The notes under the pieces were generated by a model that made no database searches, was not told where the DNA came from, and saw only the letters and a list, made by a program, of their open reading frames with translations. The translations under genes and the position numbers were made by a program. From Burkholderiaceae bacterium 16 (GTDB taxonomy: Bacteria; Pseudomonadota; Gammaproteobacteria; Burkholderiales; Burkholderiaceae): a stretch of DNA of 64,000 nucleotides. Positions 33,426 through 43,424 of this stretch are shown here, one piece after another; the stretch's first letter is position 1; each line of letters begins with the position of its first letter. Where the stretch lies: assembly GCA_000955785.1 (NCBI GenBank), contig JYOD01000013.1, positions 1 through 64,000 on the forward strand. Direction: 5' to 3'.

Positions 33426-33542
33426 ATGCCAGACGACATGCAGATCGTACCGCTCATCCTTTGCGGCGGCACGGGCGATGCGGCACGCCGCGATGCGTTC
33501 GGCAAGCTGGCAGACTTCCGGGCCCGCCACCATCATGCGTGA
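33426..33542 (+). pseudogene. Possible N-terminal remnant of ManC (38 aa)
   Basis: A short frame opening [20 protein letters not shown]. The segment [11 protein letters not shown] resembles the nucleotide-binding start of mannose-1-phosphate guanylyltransferases (VILxGGxGTRLWPLSR), but the frame ends after 38 residues. It is the first frame after promoter copy 1 and overlaps the fucose synthase start by eight bases. It may be a decayed gene or a leader peptide; a complete manC lies at 60953. Confidence 0.4.
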
Positions 33543-34572
33543 AGCCGACACCGTAATGCCGCCGGACGCACCGCCATCGCCGCTGCCGCGGCGGTCACGC
33601 GTTTTCGTGGCGGGACATCGTGGCATGGTCGGCTCGGCCATCGTGCGCGCGCTCGACGCGCGCGGACAGGGGGAGACGATCACGCGCGGCCACGCCGAAC
33701 TCGACCTGGCCGACCAGCACCAGGTGCGCCACTTCTTTGCCACGGAAGCCGTCGACACCGTCTACCTGGCCGCCGCCCGCGTAGGCGGCACCCACGCCAG
33801 CAACACCTATCCCGCCGAGTTCATCCATCAGAACCTGATGATCGCGGCCAACGTCGTGCACGAGGCGTGGCGCGCTGGCGTAAAGCGCCTGTTGTTCCTC
33901 GGTTCGAGTTGCATCTATCCGAAGCTCGCACCCCAGCCCGTCGGCGAAGCGGCGCTGTTGACGGGCCCGCTTGAGCCCGGCAACGCGCCCTACGCCCTGG
34001 CCAAGATCGCCGGCATCGCACTGTGCGAGAGCTACAACCGCCAGTACGGCACCGACTACCGCAGCGTGATGCCGACCAATCTCTACGGTCCCGGCGACAA
34101 CTACCACCCCGATAACAGCCACGTGATACCCGCGCTGCTGCGGCGTTTCCACGAAGCCGGCATGGCGCACGCGCAGCAGGCGCCGGTGTGGGGCAGCGGA
34201 GCGCCGCTGCGTGAGTTTCTCTACGCCGACGACCTGGCCGCGGCGTGCCTGCATGTGATGGAATTATCCGAAGACACCTACCGGAAAACCGCGCCGGCCG
34301 GCTTCCTGAACGTAGGCAGCGGCAAGGAAGTCAGCATCCGGGAGTTGGCGGGACTAGTGGCACAGACGGTGAGCTTTCGCGGCGAGGTCGTCTTCGACAG
34401 CGGCAAGTCAGACGGCACCCCGCGCAAGCGGCTCGACTGCACGGCGCTCACGGCGACGGGCTGGCAGCCAGCCGTGTCGCTGCGCGATGGCCTCCGGCTG
34501 GCCTACCTCGATGCATTGCAAAGCGGCACGCTGGCCCACGGCACGGCGCCGGCGCAACCTGGGGAGGCCTGA
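33535..34572 (+). CDS. fcl: GDP-L-fucose synthase, copy 1
   Basis: A 345-aa SDR-fold epimerase/reductase converting GDP-4-keto-6-deoxymannose to GDP-L-fucose with NADPH. The cofactor loop is [18 protein letters not shown], the Ser is in FLGSSCIYP and the YxxxK is [32 protein letters not shown] is the conserved substrate region (34090-34161). The start is uncertain within the first 20 residues (ATG at 33535 or 33556). A second full-length copy, fcl2, lies after gmd at 41292. It is followed directly by a glycosyltransferase. Confidence 0.9.
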   Translation: MREADTVMPPDAPPSPLPRRSRVFVAGHRGMVGSAIVRALDARGQGETITRGHAELDLADQHQVRHFFATEAVDTVYLAAARVGGTHASNTYPAEFIHQNLMIAANVVHEAWRAGVKRLLFLGSSCIYPKLAPQPVGEAALLTGPLEPGNAPYALAKIAGIALCESYNRQYGTDYRSVMPTNLYGPGDNYHPDNSHVIPALLRRFHEAGMAHAQQAPVWGSGAPLREFLYADDLAAACLHVMELSEDTYRKTAPAGFLNVGSGKEVSIRELAGLVAQTVSFRGEVVFDSGKSDGTPRKRLDCTALTATGWQPAVSLRDGLRLAYLDALQSGTLAHGTAPAQPGEA

Positions 34573-34573
34573 C

Positions 34574-35635
34574 ATGAAGCCACTGCTTCGCCATTTCGCA
34601 AAACGTGCCCGGTCCCCGTTCGCCGCGGCGAACGGCCCGGCAGCAAGCACTGGCGGGCTATGGCCGGGCCAGGTGGTCTTTCCCACCGGCAGCGCGGATG
34701 CCGGAACCTGGCGGCGGCGCGTGCAACTGGTGCGTGCCATCACACTCAGTCCCGGCGCGCTGGTGATACTGGCCGGTCAGAGCCGGCTGGACAACTGGGC
34801 CATGTTGCTGGCCAGCATGGTACTGGGACGGCGGCGCGCTGCCTTTTTCCACGGCGCTGCCTTTGCCAGCATGCCCGGCCGTTTTGGCGCGCTGGCCGAC
34901 GCGGTGCTGCTGCGCCATTGCCATGGCGTCTTCGTCGGCAGCGAGCGCGGGTGCGCGCGCGCCATCGCCGCCGATGTGCCGCCGCGCAGGATCTTCGCCT
35001 GCCGCCCGCCCGCGGTACTGCCGGACAGGTTCGATGCCGGCACCGCGCTGCGCGAGCGCATCGAGCATGCGCCAGCGCCACATGCGCCAAATTTCCTGCA
35101 CATCGGCACGCTCACGCACGCACCGGCCCTGCTGCTGCTGCTACGCGCCTTCGCCGCCGCGCGACAAACGTGGCCGGCTGCCACGCTGTCGCTGGTCGGC
35201 ACCGGCCCAGGCTACGGGCGGCTGCGCGCCGCAGCCAACGCGCTTGGGCTGGGCGCATCGGTACGCTTCCTGGGCGCGATGGCGCAACCGGATTTCGCGA
35301 CCGAATATCGCAAGGCGAGCTGCCTGGTACTGCCCGATGCAGCCCAGCGCTGGCATCCGCTGGTGCGCGAAGCATTGAGCTACGGCTGCCCGGTGGTGGT
35401 CAGCGTCAACAACGACGATGCCGGCGAACTGGTCCGCGATGGCGTTACCGGCCTGTACTTCAAGGCCGGCGATACCGCCGCGCTGGCGGGAAGCCTTGCA
35501 CAAGTGCCCAGGCAATTCGGCGATGCCGCCGCTACCGCCGCCAGTTGTCAGGCGATCGCGCTGGAAGACACGCCCGCATCGGCGGGCAAGGCCATCGCCG
35601 CCGGCTGCATGCGGATCATGGTTGCCGAGGATTAA
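34574..35635 (+). CDS. Glycosyltransferase, GT4-like
   Basis: A 353-aa retaining glycosyltransferase with a GT-B fold. The donor-binding region is weakly canonical: EALSYGCPVVVS and DGVTGLYFKAGD, near the C-terminus. It is homologous to the protein at 45170; both share WAMLLA(S/C)MV, RRRA(A/V)FF/C and RHCxGVFV segments. The EX7E motif is not strict here (the first Glu is replaced in the AAQRWHPLVREAL segment), which may reflect substrate change. It would add a sugar to the growing lipid-linked repeat unit. Confidence 0.78.
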   Translation: MKPLLRHFAKRARSPFAAANGPAASTGGLWPGQVVFPTGSADAGTWRRRVQLVRAITLSPGALVILAGQSRLDNWAMLLASMVLGRRRAAFFHGAAFASMPGRFGALADAVLLRHCHGVFVGSERGCARAIAADVPPRRIFACRPPAVLPDRFDAGTALRERIEHAPAPHAPNFLHIGTLTHAPALLLLLRAFAAARQTWPAATLSLVGTGPGYGRLRAAANALGLGASVRFLGAMAQPDFATEYRKASCLVLPDAAQRWHPLVREALSYGCPVVVSVNNDDAGELVRDGVTGLYFKAGDTAALAGSLAQVPRQFGDAAATAASCQAIALEDTPASAGKAIAAGCMRIMVAED

Positions 35636-35673
35636 GCGCGCGCCGAACCCGAGCACCGACGCAACCCGATACC

Positions 35674-36936
35674 ATGAAGATACTGATGTATTGCATCAAC
35701 TACGCACCCGAACTGACCGGCATCGGCAAGTACACCTGCGAGCAGGCCGAATGGCTGGCCGCACGCGGGCATGAAGTGCGCGTCGTCGCCGCGCCGCCGT
35801 ACTATCCGGCCTGGCGCGTCGGAGAGGGGTATCGCGCCTGGCAGTACCGCCGCGAGCAACGCGGGCGGGTGGAGGTGTTTCGCGCGCCGGTCTGGGTGCC
35901 GCGGCGGCCCAGCGGGATCACGCGGCTGCTGCACCTGGCGAGCTTTGCCTTATCCAGCCTGCCCAGCGTGATGTGGCAGTTACGCTGGCGCCCGGATGTG
36001 CTGTTTGTGGTGGAACCACCCCTGATGTGTGCGCCGGGCGCGTTGCTCTTCGCCCGTTTGAGCGGCTGCAAGACCTGGTTGCACGTGCAGGACTACGAAG
36101 TGGACGCGGCCTTCGCGCTGGGGCTGCTGCGCCGGCCCTGGCTGCGCCGCCTGGCACTGCGCGTGGAGCATCAGCTGATGTCGCGCTTCGACCGGGTCTC
36201 GTCGATCTCGCCGGCCATGGTCTCGCTGGCTCGCGGCAAGGGCACGCAAGCAGTGCGTACGGCACTGCTGCCCAACTGGATCAACCTGCAGGAAATCGGT
36301 GCCGGCAACGCCGCGATGGCCCGGCGTGCACTGCAAATCCCCGGCGAGGCCGTAGTGGCACTGTATTCCGGCAACATGGGGGCCAAGCAGGGCCTGGACG
36401 TCATGGCCGAAGCGGCACGCTTGCTGGCGGGCCACGAGCGGTTGCACTTCATCTTCTGCGGTGACGGTGCCGGGCGGGCGGGGCTCGAAGCCGCCTGCAC
36501 GGGGCTGCCACGGGTGCGCTTCCTGCCCTTGCAACCGGCCGGGATGTTCGCGTCGCTGCTGGCCGCCGCCGATATCCACCTGCTGCCGCAGCGCGCCGGC
36601 GCCGCCGATCTGGTCATGCCGTCGAAGCTGACCGGCATGCTGGCAAGCGCTCGCCCGGTCGTCGCCACTGCGGAGCCGGAAACCGAACTTGGCCGCGTGG
36701 TCGCCCAATGCGGCGTGCTGGTGCCACCCGGCGACGCCGCCGCGCTCGCCGGCGCCATCGACTCGCTGGCCGCGCAACCCGCTTTGCGCGCGTATCTGGG
36801 TGGCGCCGGCCGCCGCTGGGCCGAACAGCACCTGGATCCCGACATGGTGCTGGGTGAACTGGAGAGCGCACTGTTCGCGCTGATCAGCCACGACCCCGCG
36901 GGCGCGGCCAAGGCGATCGGGCCGGGCGGAGAATAG
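35674..36936 (+). CDS. WcaI-type colanic-acid-like glycosyltransferase
   Basis: A 420-aa GT4 glycosyltransferase that matches the colanic acid WcaI pattern. It starts KILMYCINYAPELTGIGKYT, the glycine-rich acceptor-side start, then has PPYYPAWRVGEGYR and SGNMGAKQGLDVMAEAARL. The donor-side motif is LVMPSKLTGMLASARPVVAT, where family members have the basic PSKL turn. WcaI acts on fucosyl-containing colanic acid units, which fits with the fucose genes here. It follows the preceding transferase by 38 bp. Confidence 0.88.
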   Translation: MKILMYCINYAPELTGIGKYTCEQAEWLAARGHEVRVVAAPPYYPAWRVGEGYRAWQYRREQRGRVEVFRAPVWVPRRPSGITRLLHLASFALSSLPSVMWQLRWRPDVLFVVEPPLMCAPGALLFARLSGCKTWLHVQDYEVDAAFALGLLRRPWLRRLALRVEHQLMSRFDRVSSISPAMVSLARGKGTQAVRTALLPNWINLQEIGAGNAAMARRALQIPGEAVVALYSGNMGAKQGLDVMAEAARLLAGHERLHFIFCGDGAGRAGLEAACTGLPRVRFLPLQPAGMFASLLAAADIHLLPQRAGAADLVMPSKLTGMLASARPVVATAEPETELGRVVAQCGVLVPPGDAAALAGAIDSLAAQPALRAYLGGAGRRWAEQHLDPDMVLGELESALFALISHDPAGAAKAIGPGGE

Positions 36937-37190
36937 CGCGCGCCGCCCCGGAGCCGCGGCCCTCCACGGAAAGTGCCCTGCCGGCACGCCGGGACAAGTG
37001 CGCTTCCGTCCGGCTCGGCGGCGCCGCGCCTCGTCTCGCCTCGCCGGCCCGGGTTGCAGGGTCCTCCGAACCACATTTACCCGACCGGCCCCCCGGCGTT
37101 CTCCCCTTGGAGTCGGTAGCAATTCCGCCGGCCGTCCATCGGACCGCCGCCACTCGTCCAGAGGTAGGAAACCGGGCTCATCCTTTTGCA

Positions 37191-37210
37191 TTAGTCCTAA
37201 TTAGTCCTAA
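37191..37210. repeat. Tandem decamer TTAGTCCTAA x2
   Basis: Two exact head-to-tail copies of TTAGTCCTAA. One turn of helix each, they would present the same face of the DNA, as expected for a bound regulator. Confidence 0.6.
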
Positions 37211-37527
37211 TTGGCCATCCTCCCAGCCATTGGCGCAAGGGCCGGAAAATTCCGCCTGCAAGCCAAGTTTCAATAGTGGAGCAAAGCGGTATCAGGTGAT
37301 ATTCAGCCAACCCCCGAAAGGGTGAAATAAAGTCGAAAATGGACCTCTCGGCGAGAGTATCCGTTACACCGCTGAAACTTTCGCAAAACGATTTGTTTCA
37401 CCTCTGAAACCCGGTCCGCAGCCATTTTAATGACGCTTGGCTAACACCGCCAAGCTAGTGCCATCAACGCTTTCCCGATTGTAAAAACTCCCTCATTCAT
37501 CCTTTTGACAGGCTGAGAAAGGAGCGC

Positions 37528-37556
37528 TTGCATTCCCTCCAACCAGCCCATAAGAT
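37528..37556 (+). promoter_or_regulatory. Candidate sigma-70 promoter for the LuxR-type regulator
   Basis: TTGCAT, 17 bp, TAAGAT. It lies about 224 bp upstream of the regulator start in an AT-richer stretch. The leader would be long. Confidence 0.35.
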
Positions 37557-37779
37557 GATTTTAAGCCTGTTATGGGGCGAGATTTCTCGGGGTAGGGTTC
37601 GGGTCATTCTTCTGGCTGCGCTGACATTGTTCCGCCCAAAACGGAGTACATTGCAGCACGGAAGCACGGGGTTACAGCGTACTTCGCAGGCACCGCCAAT
37701 GTGTGCCATGCAGGCTGGCATTCCGTAACGCAAAAGCGTCCCGCACTCCCTGCTCCGATTAACGGGGAGTCATAAAAGC

Positions 37780-38679
37780 ATGAACGCGTTGCTGATAGAG
37801 GAGCATCCTTTGCTCAGTCTCGGGCTGTTTCAAATGCTCGAGAACATCCACGGTACCGGGCACGTCGTTAACCTCTCGCCCACCGACCTCGCCCACCTTG
37901 ATGGTAGTCATCGCAACGCCGACCTGATGGTGTTCGGCATGCCCGCCGATACCGTTTCCGGCTGGCAGCAACTGGACCACGTACGCGAACTGATCGCGCC
38001 CAGGCGCATCCTGGTGCTGGCCGACGCGCTCCCGCTGTGGGTACCTTCCGCCGACAGTGCGCGCAATATCTGCGGCTGCCTGCCCAAGTCGGCAGCGTTG
38101 CCGGTAATAGAAGCCGCCATCCGGATGGCAGTCTCGGGTAGCCATGGCCTGCTGCTCGCAACCGAACCGGGCGTGGGAGCGGCCCCTGCCGCATCGCGCT
38201 CAGCTCTGCCGGCAACGGCTTCGCTCGCATCGGCAGCGCCATTGCCGCTGGCTGTCGCCGTGCATGCCGATCCGCACGTGGTAGCCGCATGCGCCGCGAC
38301 ACCGCGCTCGGCACTGCGCAGCGTGCTGGCCAGCGCGCAATCGCTGTCGTCCCGCACCGACGACGCGGAGCCAAGCTACGACGAAGCGGAAATGCTCAAG
38401 ATCACGCCGCGCCAGTATGAGGTACTGGTACTGCTCGCACGCGGCCATCCGATCAAGACTGTCAGCCGCATGCTCAATATCTCGGTGGCGACAGTCAAGA
38501 GCCACGCCTGCACGCTGTACCAGCGGCTCAAGGTCCGCAACAAGGGCGAGGCCGTCTACGCCGCCCTGCAGCGCGGCGCGACGCTGGACTGGGTCAGTGG
38601 CGACGAGCGCGTGACCACCATGGCGTCGGCAAGCACCCGGCGCAGCGAGGCGCACAGTGCCGGCAGCGCCGCGCTCTGA
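37780..38679 (+). CDS. LuxR/NarL-type regulator with degenerate receiver
   Basis: A 299-aa regulator. Residues 1-115 look like a receiver (LLIEEHPLLSLGLFQML with the acidic pair E7/E8), but the phospho-acceptor strand reads ADLMVFGMP with no aspartate, so it is probably not phosphorylated. A Lys remains in CLPKSAALPV. After an Ala/Ser-rich linker, residues 205-265 form a NarL-type HTH (ITPRQYEVLVLLARGHPIKTVSRML, NISVATVKSHACTLYQRL). It lies inside the exopolysaccharide locus and is the obvious candidate to control it. Confidence 0.82.
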   Translation: MNALLIEEHPLLSLGLFQMLENIHGTGHVVNLSPTDLAHLDGSHRNADLMVFGMPADTVSGWQQLDHVRELIAPRRILVLADALPLWVPSADSARNICGCLPKSAALPVIEAAIRMAVSGSHGLLLATEPGVGAAPAASRSALPATASLASAAPLPLAVAVHADPHVVAACAATPRSALRSVLASAQSLSSRTDDAEPSYDEAEMLKITPRQYEVLVLLARGHPIKTVSRMLNISVATVKSHACTLYQRLKVRNKGEAVYAALQRGATLDWVSGDERVTTMASASTRRSEAHSAGSAAL

Positions 38680-38892
38680 CGACGCCAATGGTACGGCGGC
38701 CGCGCCAGCAGCGCGCGTCGCCGGCCGTCTCGGCGCCTGACGCCGCGACGGCGGAGACAGCACGCCGCCTCTGAGAACCGCCCGGCGAGGCAATCAGCAA
38801 ACGCAACGGGTCCATGGCAAACCTGCACCGGCCATGGCGCGTGCGTTGCCGCGAATCGATCGGCCCGCCAAGTACCTGCCACGGAGGGCATC

Positions 38893-39825
38893 ATGCCAGC
38901 CAGCACATCCCTGCCGAGCTTCTCGCTCTGCATCTGCACCCGCAATCATCCCGCCGGTCTGCGTCGCGCGCTGCATTCCGCGTTTGCGTCCTCGATGCCG
39001 CCGCACCAGTTGCTGGTATCCGACGACAGCACGAACTATGACACGCGCCAGATGATGCGCGCCGAGTTTCCCGCGGTGAGATACCTGGAAGGGCCGCGAC
39101 GCGGGAATGCCGCCAACCGCAATCGCATGCTCCCGGTCATCACGGGCACCCACGTGCTGTTCATCGACGACGAGACGGTGCTTGGCCAAACGTTCCTGCA
39201 GCAGGTGGCCGAACGGATCGCGGATGACAATGTCTATCGCCGCAGAGGCACCGGCCCCGCCACACCGCTGATCGTCACCGGCCCCAGCCTGAGCGACGGG
39301 CAGAAGTGCAAGCCGAAGAAGAGTTCATTCCTAGGGTACCCGTCGCTGAACTACTGCCACGGCGAGCGCCTTTGCTCAGTGGTGCTGCACAGCACGGTGT
39401 TTCCATCCGTACTGTTCCGGCACGTCGCATTCGACGAGAGGCTGGCCGGTGGCTATGACGTGATCGACCTGGCCAGCCATGTCGTGCTCGACGGCGGGTG
39501 CCGTATCGAGTGGCTGCCCAGCGCCGCCAACCAGCATATCCCCGGCGCCGAACCCCTCGACGCCGGCCATCTGGCCGAAGCCTCCCGCATCTATGCGACG
39601 CTCCACCGCTACAGCCACTACCAGCACCGCCGGGTAAAAGCCGGGATCTTCCTGCTGCTGGCACTGGCGCACAGTCTCGCGTCCAACCTGCATCGATCCG
39701 GACTGCGTGGCGCGACCGCGTTTTGCGCCACAGCCCGGTCGTTGTGGAGCCATCTGCGCAGTCCTGCCCGCGCTGGTATTGCCACCACATCGGGCGACAT
39801 CGGCGCAAACATGACACAAGGCTGA
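38893..39825 (+). CDS. Glycosyltransferase, GT2-like
   Basis: A 310-aa GT-A fold transferase. The N-terminus FSLCICTRNHPAGLRRAL is the usual opening, the metal-binding region appears as VLFIDDETVLG (DxD-like DDE) and LLVSDDSTNYD is the nucleotide-binding aspartate. The C-terminal part is amphipathic and may touch the membrane. It starts after an ACGGAGGG site. It is preceded by the LuxR-type regulator and followed by a repeat copy and promoter copy 2. Confidence 0.78.
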   Translation: MPASTSLPSFSLCICTRNHPAGLRRALHSAFASSMPPHQLLVSDDSTNYDTRQMMRAEFPAVRYLEGPRRGNAANRNRMLPVITGTHVLFIDDETVLGQTFLQQVAERIADDNVYRRRGTGPATPLIVTGPSLSDGQKCKPKKSSFLGYPSLNYCHGERLCSVVLHSTVFPSVLFRHVAFDERLAGGYDVIDLASHVVLDGGCRIEWLPSAANQHIPGAEPLDAGHLAEASRIYATLHRYSHYQHRRVKAGIFLLLALAHSLASNLHRSGLRGATAFCATARSLWSHLRSPARAGIATTSGDIGANMTQG

Positions 39826-39848
39826 GGCCGCTGGCCGCGGCGGCCCTA

Positions 39849-39865
39849 GCGTACCCGTTTCTGCG
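39849..39865 (+). repeat. Copy of the 19-bp dispersed motif (3' end diverged)
   Basis: GCGTACCCGTTTCTGCG followed by CAC instead of TG. It lies 24 bp after the GT2-like gene. Confidence 0.75.
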
Positions 39866-39915
39866 CACGCTTGCAGCATGCTGCTCCCGTACCGGCCAAA
39901 TGCGGCACCGCACTA

Positions 39916-39958
39916 TGTGTGCTAGCAAACGGTTATCCGTGCACACCGGCAGTACAGT
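39916..39958 (+). promoter_or_regulatory. Exopolysaccharide promoter, copy 2 (TGTGTGCTAG-N27-TACAGT)
   Basis: TGTGTGCTAG (39916-39925) and TACAGT (39953-39958), 27 bp apart as in copies 1 and 3. The bases CAAACGG that follow the first block are shared with copy 3. The gmd start lies 133 bp downstream. Confidence 0.7.
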
Positions 39959-40090
39959 CCGAAAACCGGCCCTTGTCCGCGTTGCACGCGGCGCGGCAGG
40001 TCGCCCTGGCATCGTGCCGCGATCCGGCTCGCCGCCCGGCGCGCTTTGGGTTGCTTGGCAAGAATCACACTCATCGGACATCGGAACGCT

Positions 40091-41299
40091 ATGGGCGCAA
40101 ACGAACTGGAGCCTCTCGGTCATGTGGCAGCAAGCAGCCAGGACAAAGCACAAGGCTCGCCACGGGATGCGCGCCGGCGGCGCGCGTTGATTACCGGCAT
40201 CACCGGCCAGGATGGCTCGTATCTGTGCGAGTTCCTGCTCAACAAGGGTTATGAAGTGCACGGCATCAAACGGCGCAGTTCGCTGTTCAACACCGACCGC
40301 ATCGATCACCTCTATGAGCATCCGCAGGCAGAAGACCGCCGTCTGGTGCTGCATCATGGCGATATGACCGACACGGCCAGCCTGGTCCGCGTGGTGCAGC
40401 AGTCGCAACCGGACGAGATCTATAACCTGGCTGCGCAAAGCCATGTGCAGGTCTCGTTCGAGCAACCGGAGTACACCGCCAACACGGACGCGCTTGGCAC
40501 TCTGCGTCTGCTCGAAGCCGTTCGGATCCTGGGGCTGGAAAAACAGACGCGCTTCTACCAGGCGTCCACCTCCGAACTGTACGGCCTGGTGCAGGAGACT
40601 CCTCAGAAGGAGACCACGCCCTTCTATCCACGCAGCCCCTACGCCGCGGCCAAGCTGTACGCCTACTGGATCACCGTCAACTATCGCGAGGCGTATGGCA
40701 TGTACGCCTGCAATGGCATCCTGTTCAATCATGAGAGCCCGGTACGCGGAGAGACCTTCGTGACCCGCAAGATCACGCGCGCGATCGCCCGCATTGCGCT
40801 CGGCCTGCAGGACACGCTGTACCTGGGGAATCTCGCGGCGCTTCGTGACTGGGGCCATGCGCGCGACTACGTGGAAATGCAGTGGCTGATGCTGCAGCAA
40901 GCCGTGGCGGAGGACTTTGTGATTGCCAGCGGCGAGCAGCATAGCGTACGCGAATTCGTCGAGCGCTCCGCGGCCGGACTCGGCATTACCGTGCGTTTTG
41001 AAGGCGAAGGCGTGGACGAAGTCGGCGTGATTGCGCATGTCGACAAGAGCCGTCCGGAGCTGTCCTCGCATTGCAAGGCCGGAGACGTGATCGTCCGCGT
41101 GGACCCACGCTACTTCCGCCCGACGGAAGTGGAAACCCTTCTGGGCGACGCCACCCGCGCGCGCGAACGGCTGGGCTGGTCACCGCGCATCGGCTTCGAA
41201 GAGCTGGTGCGCGAGATGACCGAGTCAGACTTCTCCGCGGCGCGCCGCGATGCCCTGGTCAGGATGGCTGGCTTCCGTGCCTACAATCATCATGAATAG
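40091..41299 (+). CDS. gmd: GDP-mannose 4,6-dehydratase
   Basis: A 402-aa SDR-type dehydratase converting GDP-mannose to GDP-4-keto-6-deoxymannose, the first step of GDP-fucose synthesis. The cofactor motif is [19 protein letters not shown], the catalytic residues are in QASTSELYG (S/T, E) and [15 protein letters not shown] (YxxxK). [18 protein letters not shown] is the family-specific segment. The start MGANELEP was chosen; it leaves an N-terminal extension of about 30 residues compared with E. coli Gmd (373 aa). It overlaps the second fcl gene by eight bases. Confidence 0.95.
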   Translation: MGANELEPLGHVAASSQDKAQGSPRDARRRRALITGITGQDGSYLCEFLLNKGYEVHGIKRRSSLFNTDRIDHLYEHPQAEDRRLVLHHGDMTDTASLVRVVQQSQPDEIYNLAAQSHVQVSFEQPEYTANTDALGTLRLLEAVRILGLEKQTRFYQASTSELYGLVQETPQKETTPFYPRSPYAAAKLYAYWITVNYREAYGMYACNGILFNHESPVRGETFVTRKITRAIARIALGLQDTLYLGNLAALRDWGHARDYVEMQWLMLQQAVAEDFVIASGEQHSVREFVERSAAGLGITVRFEGEGVDEVGVIAHVDKSRPELSSHCKAGDVIVRVDPRYFRPTEVETLLGDATRARERLGWSPRIGFEELVREMTESDFSAARRDALVRMAGFRAYNHHE

Positions 41300-42284
41300 G
41301 AACACACGGCGTATCTTCGTGGCGGGCCACCGCGGCATGGTGGGGTCCGCCATCGTACGGGCCCTGCACGCTGCCGGCGAAACCGACATCGTCACCCGCT
41401 CCCACGCGGAGCTCGACCTGACCGAACAGCAACAGGTGCGCGAGTTCTTTGCCACCGAAGGCATCGGGCAGGTCTACCTCGGCGCGGCACGGGTTGGCGG
41501 TATCCATGCCAACAACACCTACCCGGCGGAGTTCATCCAGCAAAACCTGATGATCGCGGCCAATGTCATTCACGAGGCCTGGCGCAGCCATGTCGAGCGC
41601 TTGCTGTTCCTCGGCTCGAGCTGCATCTACCCCAGGCTGGCCACCCAGCCGATCAGGGAGACCGAGCTGATGACAGGCGCGCTGGAGCCCACCAACGCGC
41701 CTTACGCCATTGCCAAGATCGCCGGCATTGCCATGTGCGACAGCTACAACCGGCAATATGGCACCGACTATCGCTGCGTCATGCCCACCAACCTGTATGG
41801 TCCCGGCGACAACTACCATGCCGAAAACAGCCACGTGATACCGGGCTTGATCCGGCGGTTTCATGAGGCGCGGATTGCCGGCGCCGCCACGGTGGCGGTC
41901 TGGGGCAGCGGCACGCCAATGCGGGAGTTTCTCCACGCTGACGACCTGGCCGAAGGCTGCCACCACGTGATGACAATGTCCAAGGATGCCTATCAGGCCT
42001 GCGCCGCGCCCACGGGCATCCTCAATATCGGCAGCGGCGATGAACTCACGATCCGCGATCTCGCGGTGGAGGTGGCCCGGGCGACCGGCTACCGCGGTGA
42101 AATCCGCTTTGACGCGACCAAGCCGGATGGCACGCCGCGCAAGCGGCTTGACTGGAATGCACTGGCGCAAACCGGCTGGAATCCGCGCGTCAACCTGGCA
42201 ACCGGCCTGCGCCGGGCCTACGAGGACGCGTTGGCCAGCGGCCTGTTGGGCGCCGCGCAGACTGAGGCAGTTCCCATAACGTAA
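41292..42284 (+). CDS. fcl: GDP-L-fucose synthase, copy 2
   Basis: A 330-aa GDP-L-fucose synthase, very close in sequence to the copy at 33535. The cofactor loop [27 protein letters not shown] and YAIAKIAG are all intact, and the length is the usual 320 aa. It is coupled to gmd by an overlap, so this copy is the one expected to complete the fucose pathway. Copy 1 may be redundant or differently timed. Confidence 0.95.
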   Translation: MNRNTRRIFVAGHRGMVGSAIVRALHAAGETDIVTRSHAELDLTEQQQVREFFATEGIGQVYLGAARVGGIHANNTYPAEFIQQNLMIAANVIHEAWRSHVERLLFLGSSCIYPRLATQPIRETELMTGALEPTNAPYAIAKIAGIAMCDSYNRQYGTDYRCVMPTNLYGPGDNYHAENSHVIPGLIRRFHEARIAGAATVAVWGSGTPMREFLHADDLAEGCHHVMTMSKDAYQACAAPTGILNIGSGDELTIRDLAVEVARATGYRGEIRFDATKPDGTPRKRLDWNALAQTGWNPRVNLATGLRRAYEDALASGLLGAAQTEAVPIT

Positions 42285-42333
42285 GAGGCCAGCGGTGCGA
42301 CCTGTTGCCAGGCGATGGCCCAAGGAGACCGAC

Positions 42334-42912
42334 ATGATGCAAGATCTGTCATCGTTCAAAATGCCAGAGGGCTTCCGGGGACGCTCAGCGTTTATCGTAG
42401 GGCTGTGGTGGATCGTCGAAGCGACGCTCTTCCGCCACTCGCTCCGCCGTGCCGACGGCTTCCGGCGATGGCTGCTACAGCTCTTCGGCGCACGGGTGGG
42501 CAAGGAGGTCATCATCCGTTCCACCGTGCGCATCACCTATCCGTGGAAGATTACGATCGGCGACCATTCCTGGATCGGTGACTATACGGAGCTCTATTCC
42601 CTGGGCGAGATCATCATCGGAAGCAACACCGTGATCTCTCAGCACAGCTACCTCTGCGGGGGCGACCACGACTACCGCTTGCCGGACTTCCCGATTCGCT
42701 CCCGCACGATCCGGGTGGAAGACGAGGCGTGGGTTGCCTGCCACACATTCATCGCACCCGGTGTCACCATCGGGCACGGAGCCGTCATCGGCGCCCGTAG
42801 CGCGGTGTTCGAAGACATGCCGGCAAAGATGGTCTGCGTGGGCAGCCCGTGCCGTCCGATCAAGCCACGACTGCCGGAACCGGTTCTGAAGTTCGTGGAA
42901 AGCGCGGCTTAG
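42334..42912 (+). CDS. WcaF-type colanic acid O-acetyltransferase
   Basis: A 192-aa left-handed beta-helix acetyltransferase of the colanic acid WcaF type. Hexapeptide repeats (IGDHSWIGDYTELYSLGEIIIGSNTVIS, then VTIGHGAVIGARSAV) span residues 70-175 (42559-42811). The start helix with RSAFIVGLWW is typical for the family. It uses acetyl-CoA to acetylate a sugar, probably fucose, in the repeat unit. An AAGGAG site fits the start at 42334. Confidence 0.88.
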   Translation: MMQDLSSFKMPEGFRGRSAFIVGLWWIVEATLFRHSLRRADGFRRWLLQLFGARVGKEVIIRSTVRITYPWKITIGDHSWIGDYTELYSLGEIIIGSNTVISQHSYLCGGDHDYRLPDFPIRSRTIRVEDEAWVACHTFIAPGVTIGHGAVIGARSAVFEDMPAKMVCVGSPCRPIKPRLPEPVLKFVESAA

Positions 42913-43424
42913 CCCGCGCCTTTTGCCGTCATTCCCATGCGGTGCCGCACGGCGGGCAATCTCGTTGCCAAGCCGATGGAATGCCGCGGCCTGTCGTCGT
43001 CGCCTGGGATCCGCATGGGCGGCAGCTTCGGGCGGCAAAGCTGATGTTGGCGACATCCCGATAGCGCGGGTGGGCGCGTCGCCTTGCCCCGGCGCGGCGC
43101 GGTCTGCGAACTCACGCCTGGCCACGCAGAGCAGGCTCAGGGCAGCGGCTCGGTGCATGGGGCTTCAGGTGCTCTCGCTCCTCTTGCCGGGATTGGCCGC
43201 GGTAGCGTGCCTGCCATCCATGGCGCCCGCCTGCCAAATGATGGCTGGTGTGTCCTGCCGAACATACGCCCTCCCGCACCAAAGGCAACACTTGGGACCA
43301 TTGCGAAGGCCAGGGGACGCGGCACGGTGCCTACGGCCCGCCGGACAACATGCCGGTTTTGTCCCTTCCATCCGCGAGCAGGCTGCCCGGCGGTCTGCCT
43401 TGAAATACCGAGAGGAGCCAGCAC
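42913..43424. other. Gene-free stretch before the polymerase-like gene
   Basis: 512 bp with no convincing gene on either strand. No copy of the exopolysaccharide promoter is present. The downstream gene has a good GAGAGGAG site. Confidence 0.45.

Larger units (their letters stand above)
36937..37779. other. Long regulatory spacer before the LuxR-type regulator
   Basis: 843 bp without a gene. It contains a tandem decamer TTAGTCCTAA (37191-37210), several GAAAC/GTTTC half sites between 37370 and 37412, and a plausible sigma-70 promoter at 37528. GC content falls clearly below that of its surroundings from about 37190 onward. Confidence 0.55.

Noticed and set aside
37640..37655. TACATT at 37648 as another copy of the shared promoter
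   Set aside because: The block 27 bp upstream (TTCTGGCTGC) matches TGTGTGCTAG at only a few positions.
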